Source of the DNA: Bacillota bacterium
GTDB taxonomy: Bacteria > Bacillota > Desulfitobacteriia > Desulfitobacteriales > Desulfitobacteriaceae
Direction: 5' to 3'
Assembly (NCBI GenBank): GCA_021849995.1
Contig: JAJZSC010000052.1
Span: 1 to 11,420 of the forward strand
DNA length: 11,420 nucleotides
Notes under the pieces: model-generated
Told to the model about the DNA's origin: nothing
The model's database searches: none
What the model saw: only the letters and a program-made list of their open reading frames with translations
Program-made: the position numbers and the translations under genes
Shown: positions 1 through 7,153 of the stretch, piece after piece
Layout: the number at the start of each line of letters is the position of its first letter
How positions within the stretch are numbered: position 1 is the stretch's first letter

Positions 1-943
1 CTCCATCTAAATCATTCGCTCCAAACGTAAGGGCGATTTGGGCAACTTGAGGACTAGAGGCAACCCAGTAGGCTTTAATATACTTGAAGTTATCAAGTAT
101 TAAGCGAGCTGCTGCTATTACCTTAAGAGTTTGAATTGCACTTGCCTGAATTATATGTTCAAACTTTGTGTTTTTCGGATGAAACGCTGTAGGAATTAAA
201 GCATAAAATCCTCCTGTTTCATCCTGAAGCTGTCGCAAGGCTAGCAAATGATCTATTAATTCTTCCTGAGTTTCAATAATTCCAAATAGCATATTAGCAT
301 TGGACGGAATTCCGAGCTTATGGGCTGTTCGGTGAATTTCCAGCCATCTGTCACCACTAAGTTTATCAGGACAGATAATATCTCTTACCCTCTGACTGAA
401 GTTTTCTGCTCCACCACCAGGAATAAAGGATAAACCGGCATCGGCTAATTGCCTTAATATCTCCTCTATCGCTACCCCCTCTAAGTTGGCAAAATAATCG
501 TATTCGGCTGCAGTAAAGGCTTTTATACTAATTCCTGGTGCGCGGTTTTTAATTGCTTTTAACATATCAAGATAATATGAAAAAGGCAATTCCGGATGAA
601 TTCCCCCCACGATATGAATTTCTGTAGCTCCAAGTTTATTATAGTACTCTGCTTTTTCAGCTATTTGTTCAATAGATAAAGTATAGCTTCCCTTATCTGA
701 AAGATCCTTTCCAAAAGCACAAAACCCACACCTTACTTTACAGACATTAGTGTAATTGATATGTCCATTATTATTAAAGAAAACTTGGTCACCCACAAGC
801 TGTTTTCTTCTCTCATTGGCTAAATATCCAAGACCCAAAATGTTTGTGGTTTGGATAAGTTTTAAACCCTCTTCACGATTTAAACGCTCATTACTTTTAA
901 CTTTATCAACTATTGTTTCTAAACCTTGATATATGGTATCCAA
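1..943 (-). CDS. mqnE: Aminofutalosine synthase MqnE (radical SAM), 3' end cut by window edge
   Basis: MqnE joins the enolpyruvyl product of MqnA to adenosine (from SAM chemistry) to give aminofutalosine in the futalosine route to menaquinone; it is cytoplasmic. About 314 residues are visible and the C-terminus runs off position 1; the family is usually about 360-370. Seen: a radical-SAM CX3CX2C cluster at residues 68-75 (VCKVRCGFCAF) after a GHINYTN stretch, then HIVGGIHPELPFSYY, which fits MqnE better than MqnC, and FGANDLDG near the edge. The start is a TTG at 943: AAGAAGG lies 7 nt upstream, an in-frame TAA lies a little further up, and no ATG is available. An extended -10 promoter lies at 986-994. 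MqnC or CofH would be the alternatives, but the GG-IHPELPF motif argues for MqnE. Confidence 0.88.
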   Translation of the reverse strand, partial: MDTIYQGLETIVDKVKSNERLNREEGLKLIQTTNILGLGYLANERRKQLVGDQVFFNNNGHINYTNVCKVRCGFCAFGKDLSDKGSYTLSIEQIAEKAEYYNKLGATEIHIVGGIHPELPFSYYLDMLKAIKNRAPGISIKAFTAAEYDYFANLEGVAIEEILRQLADAGLSFIPGGGAENFSQRVRDIICPDKLSGDRWLEIHRTAHKLGIPSNANMLFGIIETQEELIDHLLALRQLQDETGGFYALIPTAFHPKNTKFEHIIQASAIQTLKVIAAARLILDNFKYIKAYWVASSPQVAQIALTFGANDLDG

Positions 944-985
944 TGAAATACCTTCTTTCCAGAAAATGCATTATGTTTTTAGTCG

Positions 986-994
986 ATTATAACA
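986..994 (-). promoter_or_regulatory. Extended -10 promoter of mqnE
   Basis: The minus strand reads TGTTATAAT, a perfect extended -10 (TGN plus TATAAT), 43 nt upstream of the TTG start. No good -35 is present at 17 nt, which is common for extended -10 promoters. It lies downstream of the terminator at 1037-1063, so mqnE appears to be transcribed separately from the 124-aa gene. Confidence 0.6.
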
Positions 995-1036
995 TAATTT
1001 CTTAATGTGGAGAAAGAATAAGGAAGACAACAAAAA

Positions 1037-1063
1037 AGGGACTCGGTTGAGCCCCGTTTTTTT
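1037..1063 (-). terminator. Rho-independent terminator of the 124-aa gene
   Basis: On the minus strand GGGGCTC, loop AACC, GAGTCCC form a 7-bp stem with one G-U pair, followed directly by TTTTTT. It starts at the stop codon of the 124-aa gene. The plus strand also ends in a T run, so it may work in both directions. Confidence 0.85.
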
Positions 1064-1436
1064 AATGCAGATATTTCTTATTCCCTTTTCTCTGAGCTTT
1101 GATTGCTTTACGTACTTCATTGGCAACTCTCCAAGTCTCCTGTAAATGAGAGGTGACCAAATCTAATTTTCCTGTTCTTTTATCAATTAAGATATCTACG
1201 GAGGGCTTCTTGCTATGAGGGTTTTCCCCAGGATGTAAGATATCAATACCAATCTTATTTTCATCATATTCCGGTGGTACCAGGTAATTAAGTACTTCTT
1301 CAGTGGCATCTATAAGCTCTGTAACCTGTTCTTGAGGATAACCTTCCCTCAAAAGAATTTCTCTAACCTGGGTTAATGGATGATCAAGAGTAAGTAGCAT
1401 CTGGGCCCGCTGAACAAGGTTATAATCAATTTCCAT
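1062..1436 (-). CDS. Conserved-looking hypothetical protein, 124 aa
   Basis: I do not recognise this family. The protein is soluble, with no signal peptide or membrane segment. Residues 1-50 look like two or three helices (RAQMLLTLDHPLTQVREILL, then EQVTELIDATEEVLNYL), followed by a central part containing SVDILIDKRTGKLDLV, which may be a beta hairpin, and a basic C-terminal tail (KAIKAQRKGNKKYLH). The first helices (repeated leucines with a G-Y-x-x-x-x-V turn) could resemble a small helical DNA- or protein-binding module, but this is a guess. The start is well supported: GAGGTGG lies just upstream of the ATG. It has its own terminator and is divergent from the 1579 gene across about 140 bp, so it is probably monocistronic. 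Confidence 0.75.
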   Translation of the reverse strand: MEIDYNLVQRAQMLLTLDHPLTQVREILLREGYPQEQVTELIDATEEVLNYLVPPEYDENKIGIDILHPGENPHSKKPSVDILIDKRTGKLDLVTSHLQETWRVANEVRKAIKAQRKGNKKYLH

Positions 1437-1578
1437 GACGCCACCTCATTTTCTCCAGTTTGATTTTTACATCTTCATTGTCCCCTATTAACTAAAATCG
1501 AATACTGATACATATTGTAGAACTTGGTGAAGTTGTCCAATTTTAATTACTAGGTTTTTCTTAGGAGGTTTTGCCTTA

Positions 1579-2022
1579 ATGTCCAAATTCTTATCATTGC
1601 CTTTCCTAGTTGCCGCAATTTCCGGTATTACCATGGCAATTCAGGGCACCTTGAACTCCGGCTTGTCCCAGAAAACCCATCTTTTGGCCGCTACCTTGGT
1701 AGTTCATGTCATTGGAACAGTTGTCGCCATAATTACCATGCTCTTCGGTCGAGTTGGCTTTTTTTCCTATAACTGGTTTACAATACCTTGGTTTTATTAC
1801 TTAGGTGGAGTTCTGAGTGTTGTCATAGTGGGCCTAGTAGCATCAAGCATTCCTAAAATCGGAGTCTGTAATGCCACCACTGCAATTATTATTGGACAAG
1901 TAGGCGCTGCAGTTTTGATTGACCATTTTGGCTGGTTTGGAGTAGACAGGTTGCATTGGAGTCCATGGCAGTTTTTAGGTCTGGCTCTTTTTGCTGCTGG
2001 TGCTAAATTGCTCTTTCGTTAA
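1579..2022 (+). CDS. YdcZ/DUF606-type small membrane protein (DMT superfamily)
   Basis: A 147-aa hydrophobic protein with about five predicted membrane spans (roughly residues 5-23, 36-57, 68-90, 95-114 and 128-146). The sequence pattern fits the DUF606/YdcZ half-size relatives of drug/metabolite transporters: an early N-x-x-L after helix 1 (IQGTLNSGLSQ), a central IPKIGVCNATTAIIIGQVG with the family's GQ, the IDHFGWFG motif, and a final GLALFAAGAKLL helix. Its substrate cannot be told from sequence; such half-size proteins often pair as dimers. The start is fixed by AGGAGG at 1562-1567. No clear sigma-A promoter was found in the 140-bp divergent region. The length is normal for the family. 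Confidence 0.8.
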   Translation: MSKFLSLPFLVAAISGITMAIQGTLNSGLSQKTHLLAATLVVHVIGTVVAIITMLFGRVGFFSYNWFTIPWFYYLGGVLSVVIVGLVASSIPKIGVCNATTAIIIGQVGAAVLIDHFGWFGVDRLHWSPWQFLGLALFAAGAKLLFR

Positions 2023-2053
2023 GATTTAAAAAATTTCAATAGTGGTTTATACT

Positions 2054-2095
2054 AAAAAACTCCGCATTACTTTATAAAGGGTGCGGAGTTTGGTG
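2054..2095. terminator. Terminator hairpin between convergent genes
   Basis: AAACTCCGCA (2057-2066) pairs perfectly with TGCGGAGTTT (2082-2091). Read on the minus strand the stem is followed by TTTTTT, a good terminator for the 2115-2624 gene; on the plus strand the T run is weak. The 15-nt loop holds a second palindrome, CTTTATAAAG. Confidence 0.85.
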
Positions 2096-2114
2096 ATTTT
2101 GGGACACTACTTGA

Positions 2115-2624
2115 TTAAATATGTGTTCTGGAATCAATTGCTGCCATGTTGATAATAATCGAATAAACCTCTTCAGTAACAATGTATTTTCTGATTTGAC
2201 CATTTGCAGCTAAGATTAAGGTATTCTTAACTACACCTTTTTGATCCTTCTCGATAAGTTTGAGTAAAAAGGCATATGCATCATTGGTTACAGCTAATTG
2301 TTTGAACTCCCCATCTGCCACAAACATTACCCAGTAGCCTGATGAAACCTCGCTTTTGCCATTATATAGTTCATTATACACATTAGGAAAGCCCTGTAAC
2401 GGAAAAGCAGATGAATTTGACTCAGTGCTCGAAGCAGGCATAGTGTAGGTCAAACTCGAATCGGTTGTCTCTACATATGGGTCTGTTAATCTCGCATAAA
2501 CATCTTTGAAAAAACCTGGAAATAATAGAAACCCCACCACTCCAATAATTACAACCCACAAAGCTAAGGATTGAAGATCTTGCCATATTTCATACCTTGG
2601 AGGACGGCCCCACGAACCAGGCAT
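2115..2624 (-). CDS. Hypothetical single-span membrane protein, 169 aa
   Basis: Not recognised. The N-terminus (MPGSWGRPPRYEIWQDLQ) is cytoplasmic-looking, followed by one strong membrane segment at about residues 18-39 (LALWVVIIGVVGFLLFPGFF). The rest is probably outside the membrane: a Ser/Thr-rich linker (about 55-75) and a folded domain with GYWVMFVADGEFKQLAVT and NGQIRKYIVTEEVYSIIINMA. There are no cysteines and no known catalytic motif. I chose the ATG at 2624 because GGGGGGAG sits 5 nt upstream; a TTG at 2642 would add six residues (MKGGEN) but would use the ribosome binding site as coding sequence. It has its own terminator and is divergent from uvrC. A role at the envelope is only inferred. 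Confidence 0.7.
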   Translation of the reverse strand: MPGSWGRPPRYEIWQDLQSLALWVVIIGVVGFLLFPGFFKDVYARLTDPYVETTDSSLTYTMPASSTESNSSAFPLQGFPNVYNELYNGKSEVSSGYWVMFVADGEFKQLAVTNDAYAFLLKLIEKDQKGVVKNTLILAANGQIRKYIVTEEVYSIIINMAAIDSRTHI

Positions 2625-2696
2625 ATTCTCTCCCCCCTTCAAAACAGAAAGCTAAAAATCCATCTCTAAAAATATACTAAGGCAAGGCCAATGTTA

Positions 2697-2705
2697 TGTT
2701 ATAAA
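2697..2705 (+). promoter_or_regulatory. Candidate extended -10 promoter for uvrC
   Basis: TGTTATAAA matches an extended -10 element and lies 50 nt upstream of the uvrC start. An alternative is TTGCAT (2709-2714), 17 nt, TACAAT (2732-2737), but that would put the transcript start on the ribosome binding site. Confidence 0.4.
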
Positions 2706-2754
2706 TACTTGCATCTTTAAATAATGCCTTCTACAATTATTACGAGGTGTGGAC

Positions 2755-4515
2755 ATGGAAATTATTCGCTCGAAACTCTCATTGCTGCCAGAAAAACCTG
2801 GTGTATATTTAATGAAAGACTCCAAAGACCAAATAATTTATGTTGGAAAAGCTAAAGTGCTTAAAAACCGGGTTCGTTCCTATTTTACAGGGTCACATGA
2901 TGCCAAAACACAGGCCCTTGTTAGCCAGATCACGGATTTTGAATATATCATCACCGAATCGGAAGTTGAGGCATTAGTTCTGGAATGTAACCTCATTAAA
3001 AAGCACAATCCCAAATACAATATTTTGCTTCGGGACGATAAAAGCTATCCATATCTGATAATCACAGATGAACTTCATCCCCGTATTATGGTTACACGAC
3101 AAGTAAAAAAAGGGGCAGGGAAATATTTTGGGCCTTATCCAAATGCTAGTGCTGCCAAGGAAGCAGCCCAACTTTTGAATCGTCTTTTCCCTTTTCGAAA
3201 ATGCAGGCAAATTCCAAAACGTCCTTGCCTTTATTATCATTTGGATCAATGCTTGGGGCCTTGTGTTGAGAATATTGCATCAGAGGCCTATAAACAGGTT
3301 TTAAAACAAGCAAATAATTTTTTACGCGGTGACCAAAAAGAAATTGTTCGCCAGCTTGAAGACAAAATGCATAATGCCTCCAAATCCCTACAGTTTGAAC
3401 GTGCTAAAGAGTACCGCGATTTGATAGAAGATCTTAAAATCCTTAATGAAAAACAAAACATCATCCTGACTGATTTCTTGGATCGAGATATAATTGGATA
3501 TGATTTCAACAATGATGAATTGTGCATTCAAGTTTTCTATCTTAGACAAGGTAAACTCATTGCCCGCGATACTTTCATCTTTCCCTTTTATGAAGAACCC
3601 GAGGAAGCTCTTATATCTTTCATAGTTCAGTTTTATAGCGAGAAATCATCGATTCCAAAAGAAATCTTACTCCCGTCTCTAGACATTTCCCTGTTAACCA
3701 AACTTTATCCGGTTAGCATTCCTCAAAAAGGCAAAAAACGCGAATTAGTAGAACTAGCTATAGCTAATGCGAAAACAACACTACATGAACAAGTAATTCT
3801 GGAGGCTAACCGCCACGAAAAAAACACTCAGTCCCTTGAATACTTAGGACAAATTTTGGGTATACCTACTCCAGTCAAAATCGAAGCCTTCGACATATCA
3901 AACACTTCAGGAACAAATCCAGTCGGAGGAATGGTTCAGTTTATTAATGGCAAACCAGAGAGAAGCGCTTACCGCAAATTTAAGATCAGGGAAATGAGTA
4001 TAAACGATGATACTGCCTCTATCTGGCAAGTAATAGAAAGAAGATATTCCAAACTTATTGCAGAGAACGCTCCTTTACCGGACCTCATACTTGTTGACGG
4101 AGGAAAAGGTCAAATCAAGGCCGCTAAGCAAGCATTAAGAAATTTAGACTTAAACCTTCCGGTAGCTGGAATTGTTAAAAACGACCGCCACCAAACTTCT
4201 GGTCTAATCAATGAGAATGGTGTTTTATTGGAACTGGATAAAAACTCACCATCCTTTAACTTACTGGCAAGAATCCAAAACGAAGTTCATCGTTTTGCAA
4301 TAACATTCCACCGTCAGCAAAGACTTAAGAACATGATTTTGTCTGAGCTTGATGGGATACCGGGAATTGGACCTACCAGAAGAAAGCTGCTTTTACAAAA
4401 CTTCTCCTCAGTTGACGAAATCAAGCAAGCTGATCTTGAGGATTTGCAAAAAGCTGGCTTGCCAAGATCTGCTGCTGAAGCGGTATACACCTTTTTTAAT
4501 CCGGTTAAGGAGTAA
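2755..4515 (+). CDS. uvrC: Excinuclease ABC subunit C (UvrC)
   Basis: UvrC makes both cuts around bulky DNA lesions in nucleotide excision repair, acting with UvrB after UvrA has loaded it. The 586-aa protein is full length. Domains: N-terminal GIY-YIG nuclease (about 11-88, GVYLM...IIYVGKAK), a four-cysteine cluster at C150, C158, C166 and C170, matching the Fe-S cluster region described for E. coli UvrC, the UVR motif for UvrB contact (about 196-231), an RNase H-like nuclease with D380 (EAFDISNTSG), D419, D448 (ILVDGGKGQ) and H512, and C-terminal helix-hairpin-helix motifs (about 530-580, LDGIPGIGPTRRK). The ATG at 2755 is preferred to the GTG at 2749 because GAGGTG (2744-2749) then has a normal 5-nt spacing. 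A 53-aa gene follows 28 bp later; uvrA and uvrB are not in the window. Confidence 0.97.
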   Translation: MEIIRSKLSLLPEKPGVYLMKDSKDQIIYVGKAKVLKNRVRSYFTGSHDAKTQALVSQITDFEYIITESEVEALVLECNLIKKHNPKYNILLRDDKSYPYLIITDELHPRIMVTRQVKKGAGKYFGPYPNASAAKEAAQLLNRLFPFRKCRQIPKRPCLYYHLDQCLGPCVENIASEAYKQVLKQANNFLRGDQKEIVRQLEDKMHNASKSLQFERAKEYRDLIEDLKILNEKQNIILTDFLDRDIIGYDFNNDELCIQVFYLRQGKLIARDTFIFPFYEEPEEALISFIVQFYSEKSSIPKEILLPSLDISLLTKLYPVSIPQKGKKRELVELAIANAKTTLHEQVILEANRHEKNTQSLEYLGQILGIPTPVKIEAFDISNTSGTNPVGGMVQFINGKPERSAYRKFKIREMSINDDTASIWQVIERRYSKLIAENAPLPDLILVDGGKGQIKAAKQALRNLDLNLPVAGIVKNDRHQTSGLINENGVLLELDKNSPSFNLLARIQNEVHRFAITFHRQQRLKNMILSELDGIPGIGPTRRKLLLQNFSSVDEIKQADLEDLQKAGLPRSAAEAVYTFFNPVKE

Positions 4516-4543
4516 GCACGACTTAAATACCAGGAGAGATAAA

Positions 4544-4705
4544 ATGATTTTAAATTACCGAGTGGAATTATGCAGGCAATGCTACTTTAAGAGAGTTAGA
4601 AATTGTGATTTCTATGACCTATATATAAACAATCGTATCCTCAGTACTAAACCAGGAGGAGAATGCCGTCATTATAAACCTGTCCCTTGGCTTCCTTTAA
4701 CTTAG
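4544..4705 (+). CDS. Small four-cysteine protein, 53 aa
   Basis: A real small gene: AGGAGAG (4532-4538) lies 5 nt before the ATG, and the reading frame is open to a TAG at 4703-4705. Upstream of this ATG the same frame is only a shadow inside uvrC. The protein has cysteines at 10, 13, 21 and 41 (LCRQC, NCDFYD, GGECRHYKP), which looks like a metal-binding knuckle, zinc or iron-sulfur, although no family is recognised. It is rich in Arg, Lys and Tyr and has no membrane span. It starts 28 bp after uvrC, so it is probably cotranscribed with it, and a new promoter (4715-4744) begins right after its stop. The function is unknown; a nucleic-acid or redox role would be a guess. Confidence 0.72.
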   Translation: MILNYRVELCRQCYFKRVRNCDFYDLYINNRILSTKPGGECRHYKPVPWLPLT

Positions 4706-4714
4706 TAATTTTTA

Positions 4715-4744
4715 TTGACAAATGCGGTAAGACAAGTTTATGCT
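4715..4744 (+). promoter_or_regulatory. Sigma-A promoter of the M23 peptidase-bactofilin operon
   Basis: A perfect -35 TTGACA (4715-4720) is followed after 18 nt by TATGCT (4739-4744), a four-of-six match to the -10. Transcription would start near 4751, giving a leader of about 145 nt before the peptidase start. Confidence 0.6.
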
Positions 4745-4833
4745 ACTTGTATAAATTTACGTATGTTTTCTCCGTTACCTGGCTCAATTCATTTGAGGGA
4801 AACAATTACTTTATTTAAAAACTCGATAATTTT

Positions 4834-4882
4834 GACGACAAAGGACGGCACAAAGTATGGACAAACTTTGTGTCGTCTTTTA
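4834..4882 (+). promoter_or_regulatory. Leader hairpin with terminator-like shape and competing 5' arm
   Basis: GACGGCACAAAGT (4844-4856) pairs with ACTTTGTGTCGTC (4865-4877) in a 13-bp stem with one G-U and an 8-nt loop. TTTT follows, and then the ribosome binding site GGGAAGGG. Just upstream, GACGACA (4834-4840) can pair with the last 7 nt of the same 3' arm. This is the geometry of an attenuator or a partial terminator; the short T run makes strong termination unlikely. Confidence 0.5.
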
Positions 4883-4895
4883 GGGAAGGGAATCA

Positions 4896-5792
4896 ATGAA
4901 GAATAAGTATACAATATTGCTTATACCACCTGATCACGGACCCGCTAAGCAAATTCAGATCCCAGCAAAGGGTAAACGCGTGGTAATACTCGCGGTTTGT
5001 CTTCTGTTTGTGACAGTTGGCAGCTTGGCCTTACATGACTTTTATCAAGCCAAATACATAAGGAACCACATGGAATCTTTTGCCCATATAGATAGCCTTC
5101 AGGATACTCTTCAAAAAAAAGAAGAAGAAATTCAGAATTTAAATAAGAAGTCGGTAGAGATGTCCAAGAATTTGAATGCCATAGAATCTCTTGAGGAACA
5201 AATTGCTTCGATACTCAAACTTCAAACTTCTTCTACCGGTTTTAGCGCCAGCCGAGGTACCGGTCCTACCCCACAAAGTTATTCTCCGTCAGAAAATCTA
5301 GAAGGTAATGCTGAATTAGTTCAACAGCACTTCGTAATCATGCAAAGTTATTATGAGGCTGCCCTAAAGCATGAGGACAAGCTTAATCATACTCCAAGCA
5401 TTCTTCCACTTGAAGGTGAAATTGCTTCATATTTTGGCTACCGTAAGAACCCCTTTGGCGGCTGGTCACGGGAATTTCATAATGGGATCGATATTGCCTG
5501 CGATTATGCTACCCCCGTACACTCTACTGCTGACGGAACTGTAACTTTTGCCGGATGGGATAATGTTTATGGCAGGAAAGTTCAAGTTGATCACGGTAAC
5601 GGAGTTGTCACCTTCTACGGACATAATTCTCGCCTGAACGTTAAAGTGGGGCAATCAGTAAAAAAAGGCGATATTCTAGCATATAGCGGCAACTCTGGCA
5701 GAAGTACTGGAACTCATGTCCATTATGGGGCAATCGTAAATGGAAAAAGTGTCGATCCATTAATGTTTACAAGTACAACAAAGGAGCAGTGA
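4896..5792 (+). CDS. Membrane-anchored M23 (LytM-type) metallopeptidase with coiled coil
   Basis: A peptidoglycan endopeptidase, or a LytM-type activator of one, acting at the outer face of the membrane. The 298-aa protein has a short cytoplasmic N-terminus, a membrane segment at about 28-46, a charged coiled coil (about 62-108), a Ser/Gly/Pro linker (110-130), and a C-terminal M23 domain (about 168-290). The zinc ligands are visible: H195 and D199 (HNGID) and H276 in HVHYG, with the partner histidines H243 (YGHNS) and H274. All active-site residues are present, so it is likely active and not a degenerate EnvC/NlpD-type regulator. The ATG at 4896 follows GGGAAGGG. The stop overlaps the region just before the bactofilin start, so the two genes are translated from one message. 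M23-bactofilin pairs in other bacteria help set cell or spore shape. Confidence 0.9.
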   Translation: MKNKYTILLIPPDHGPAKQIQIPAKGKRVVILAVCLLFVTVGSLALHDFYQAKYIRNHMESFAHIDSLQDTLQKKEEEIQNLNKKSVEMSKNLNAIESLEEQIASILKLQTSSTGFSASRGTGPTPQSYSPSENLEGNAELVQQHFVIMQSYYEAALKHEDKLNHTPSILPLEGEIASYFGYRKNPFGGWSREFHNGIDIACDYATPVHSTADGTVTFAGWDNVYGRKVQVDHGNGVVTFYGHNSRLNVKVGQSVKKGDILAYSGNSGRSTGTHVHYGAIVNGKSVDPLMFTSTTKEQ

Positions 5793-5797
5793 TAAGA

Positions 5798-6223
5798 GTG
5801 TTCGGTAAAAATTCAACTCCCACTTGGCAAGGAAGCTCAGGTGATACAACTTTTATTGCTTCAGAATGCCAGGTCACAGGAACTATAACTATTAAGGGAA
5901 ATGCCCGTATCGATGGACAAGTAGAAGGAACTATTGTAGCTACAGGAGACTTGGTCATTGGTCAGGGTGCTGTCCTTAATGCGAATATTGAAGCAAAGAC
6001 AGTAAGCCTAGCCGGGGAAGTCCGGGGCGACGTCAAAACTACTGATACTCTGGAACTTGGGTCCACTGGAAGGTTGTATGGGGATATTTGTACGAAGCAG
6101 TTAAAGATTGATCAAGGGGCTCGCTTCGCTGGTACTAGCAAGATCCTCAACGATGAAGTGAAACCTGAGGTCAACACTTTAGCAACTAAGGATCGCAACG
6201 AGGAAAAAAACAAAAAGCGATAA
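5798..6223 (+). CDS. Bactofilin (DUF583 cytoskeletal protein)
   Basis: Bactofilins polymerise without nucleotide into filaments or patches at the inner membrane and position cell-wall enzymes. This 141-aa protein has the typical plan: a short disordered N-terminus (MFGKN, TPTWQGSSGD), a right-handed beta-helix core at about residues 15-115 with repeated hydrophobic-glycine rungs (CQVTGTITIKGNARIDGQVE, GDLVIGQGAVL, VSLAGEVRGDV, LELGSTGRLYGDI), and a charged C-terminal tail ending in KNKKR. I take the GTG at 5798: AAGGAG (5781-5786) has a workable spacing of 11 nt and bactofilins usually begin MFGK. The GTG at 5789 would sit 2 nt from the ribosome binding site. It lies directly behind the M23 peptidase, its probable client. 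Confidence 0.92.
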   Translation: MFGKNSTPTWQGSSGDTTFIASECQVTGTITIKGNARIDGQVEGTIVATGDLVIGQGAVLNANIEAKTVSLAGEVRGDVKTTDTLELGSTGRLYGDICTKQLKIDQGARFAGTSKILNDEVKPEVNTLATKDRNEEKNKKR

Positions 6224-6227
6224 GCAC

Positions 6228-6260
6228 AAAAAAACAACCGCCATAGGCAGTTGTTTTTTT
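6228..6260. terminator. Bidirectional terminator between bactofilin and NlpC/P60 genes
   Basis: A7, CAAC, one mismatch, GCC, loop ATA, GGC, GTTG, T7. The mismatch is C-A on the plus strand and a U-G pair on the minus strand, so it is slightly stronger for the NlpC/P60 gene, but it has a T run for both convergent genes. Confidence 0.9.
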
Positions 6261-6261
6261 G

Positions 6262-6993
6262 TTACTGAACTCGACGGGCACCAAGATATCGGGAAGCATA
6301 GTAGCTATCCGATAAGCTTGTGACCTTAACTCCGCTATCAGCTGCGTGAACAAAACGTCCATCGCCAATATAGATACCCACGTGGGAAGCTCCCTTAGCA
6401 TAGGTTGTAAAAAACACCAAATCTCCAGCTTGAAGTTGCTGCCTATTAACAGCAGTTCCAACACCGAATTGGGTATAAGATGTTCTGGGCAAAGATATTC
6501 CGGATGCTTTAAAAACATACTGAGTAAAACCTGAACAATCAAATCCGTTTCGACTTGTACCTCCAAAAACATAAGGTACTCCCCGAAGACTTAATGCATT
6601 ACTGACCAAAGAAGACATGTCAGAGCTTCCACGCGATATCTGTTGATTTGGAGGATTACTGGGCGCAGGTTTGGGCTTAGGCTTGGGTTCAGCCTTTGCT
6701 ACCTGAATTTTGCTTGACTCAACCGGCTTAGCAACAGCCTGGTCTTTGATATGTTCCGGTACCTGTACCTGTAATTGAGCCACTTTGAGTTCAGCCTTTT
6801 CTGCAGTTTCTAGCTTTGCACGAACTTCTTTACCATATAAATCCTTAGTAACCTTAACAGGAAGCTGAGATTTTAAAGACAAAGAAGAATCTGAGGCTAG
6901 TACAACTGCATGTGCTCCCGGCAAGCTGGCAGCCAAAAGTATGCCGGATAAGGCAATGCTGCCGACCCAAATCCGTCCGGAAAATGAAATCAT
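6262..6993 (-). CDS. Secreted NlpC/P60 peptidoglycan endopeptidase
   Basis: A cysteine peptidase that cuts within peptidoglycan stem peptides, exported outside the membrane. The 243-aa protein has a signal peptide (residues 1-29, hydrophobic core VGSIALSGILLAASL, likely cleavage after AHA), a variable region (30-100) rich in Lys/Glu/Val, a proline-lysine linker (EPKPKPKPAP, about 102-115), and the NlpC/P60 domain (about 125-243). The catalytic triad is visible: C153 in FDCSGF, H204 in SHVGIY and H216 in RFVHAA. No SH3b or LysM repeat is seen, so how it binds the wall is unclear. The ATG at 6993 follows AAAGGTGG (7000-7007), which lies directly after a c-di-AMP riboswitch. This agrees with the known habit of such riboswitches to control wall hydrolases. 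Confidence 0.93.
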   Translation of the reverse strand: MISFSGRIWVGSIALSGILLAASLPGAHAVVLASDSSLSLKSQLPVKVTKDLYGKEVRAKLETAEKAELKVAQLQVQVPEHIKDQAVAKPVESSKIQVAKAEPKPKPKPAPSNPPNQQISRGSSDMSSLVSNALSLRGVPYVFGGTSRNGFDCSGFTQYVFKASGISLPRTSYTQFGVGTAVNRQQLQAGDLVFFTTYAKGASHVGIYIGDGRFVHAADSGVKVTSLSDSYYASRYLGARRVQ

Positions 6994-7010
6994 ATTTTTC
7001 CACCTTTCTC

Positions 7011-7105
7011 AGCTTACGAGGTTAGTTGCCGGGTTCGGGCGATAAGGTGTTAAGCCCTACACGAAACGTGATTCACCCCAAAGATTAAATCCCCCGCTCT
7101 AAGCT
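7011..7105 (-). promoter_or_regulatory. ydaO-yuaA (c-di-AMP) riboswitch aptamer
   Basis: The minus strand carries the conserved blocks of this class: GGGGTGAATC (7070-7079) and CCCGAACCCGGCAACTAACC, then CTCGTAAGCT. The ends pair as P1: AGCTTA and GAG (7105-7097) with CTC and TAAGCT (7011-7020). The known class senses c-di-AMP and usually turns the gene off when ligand is bound. The ribosome binding site AAAGGTGG is only 4-11 nt from P1 and no terminator lies between, so control may be at translation. CACCTT (7044-7049), in the loop of a GGGC/GCCC hairpin, is complementary to AAGGTG of that site. A possible -10, TAAAAT, lies at 7128-7133 without a clear -35. Confidence 0.88.
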
Positions 7106-7153
7106 CATTTAAAAACTTAGATTCAGCATTTTACTAAATGTAATTCGCTAATA

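Noticed and set aside
2974..3527. Two minus-strand open frames inside uvrC
   Set aside because: Shadows of the strongly supported uvrC frame; no start signals and no family resemblance.
4715..4906. Plus-strand 63-aa open frame before the M23 gene
   Set aside because: It starts with a TTG that is part of the -35 box, has no ribosome binding site, and covers the promoter and leader hairpin.
6186..6572. Minus-strand 128-aa open frame
   Set aside because: Overlaps the NlpC/P60 gene in another frame, including the terminator and active-site region; clearly a shadow.
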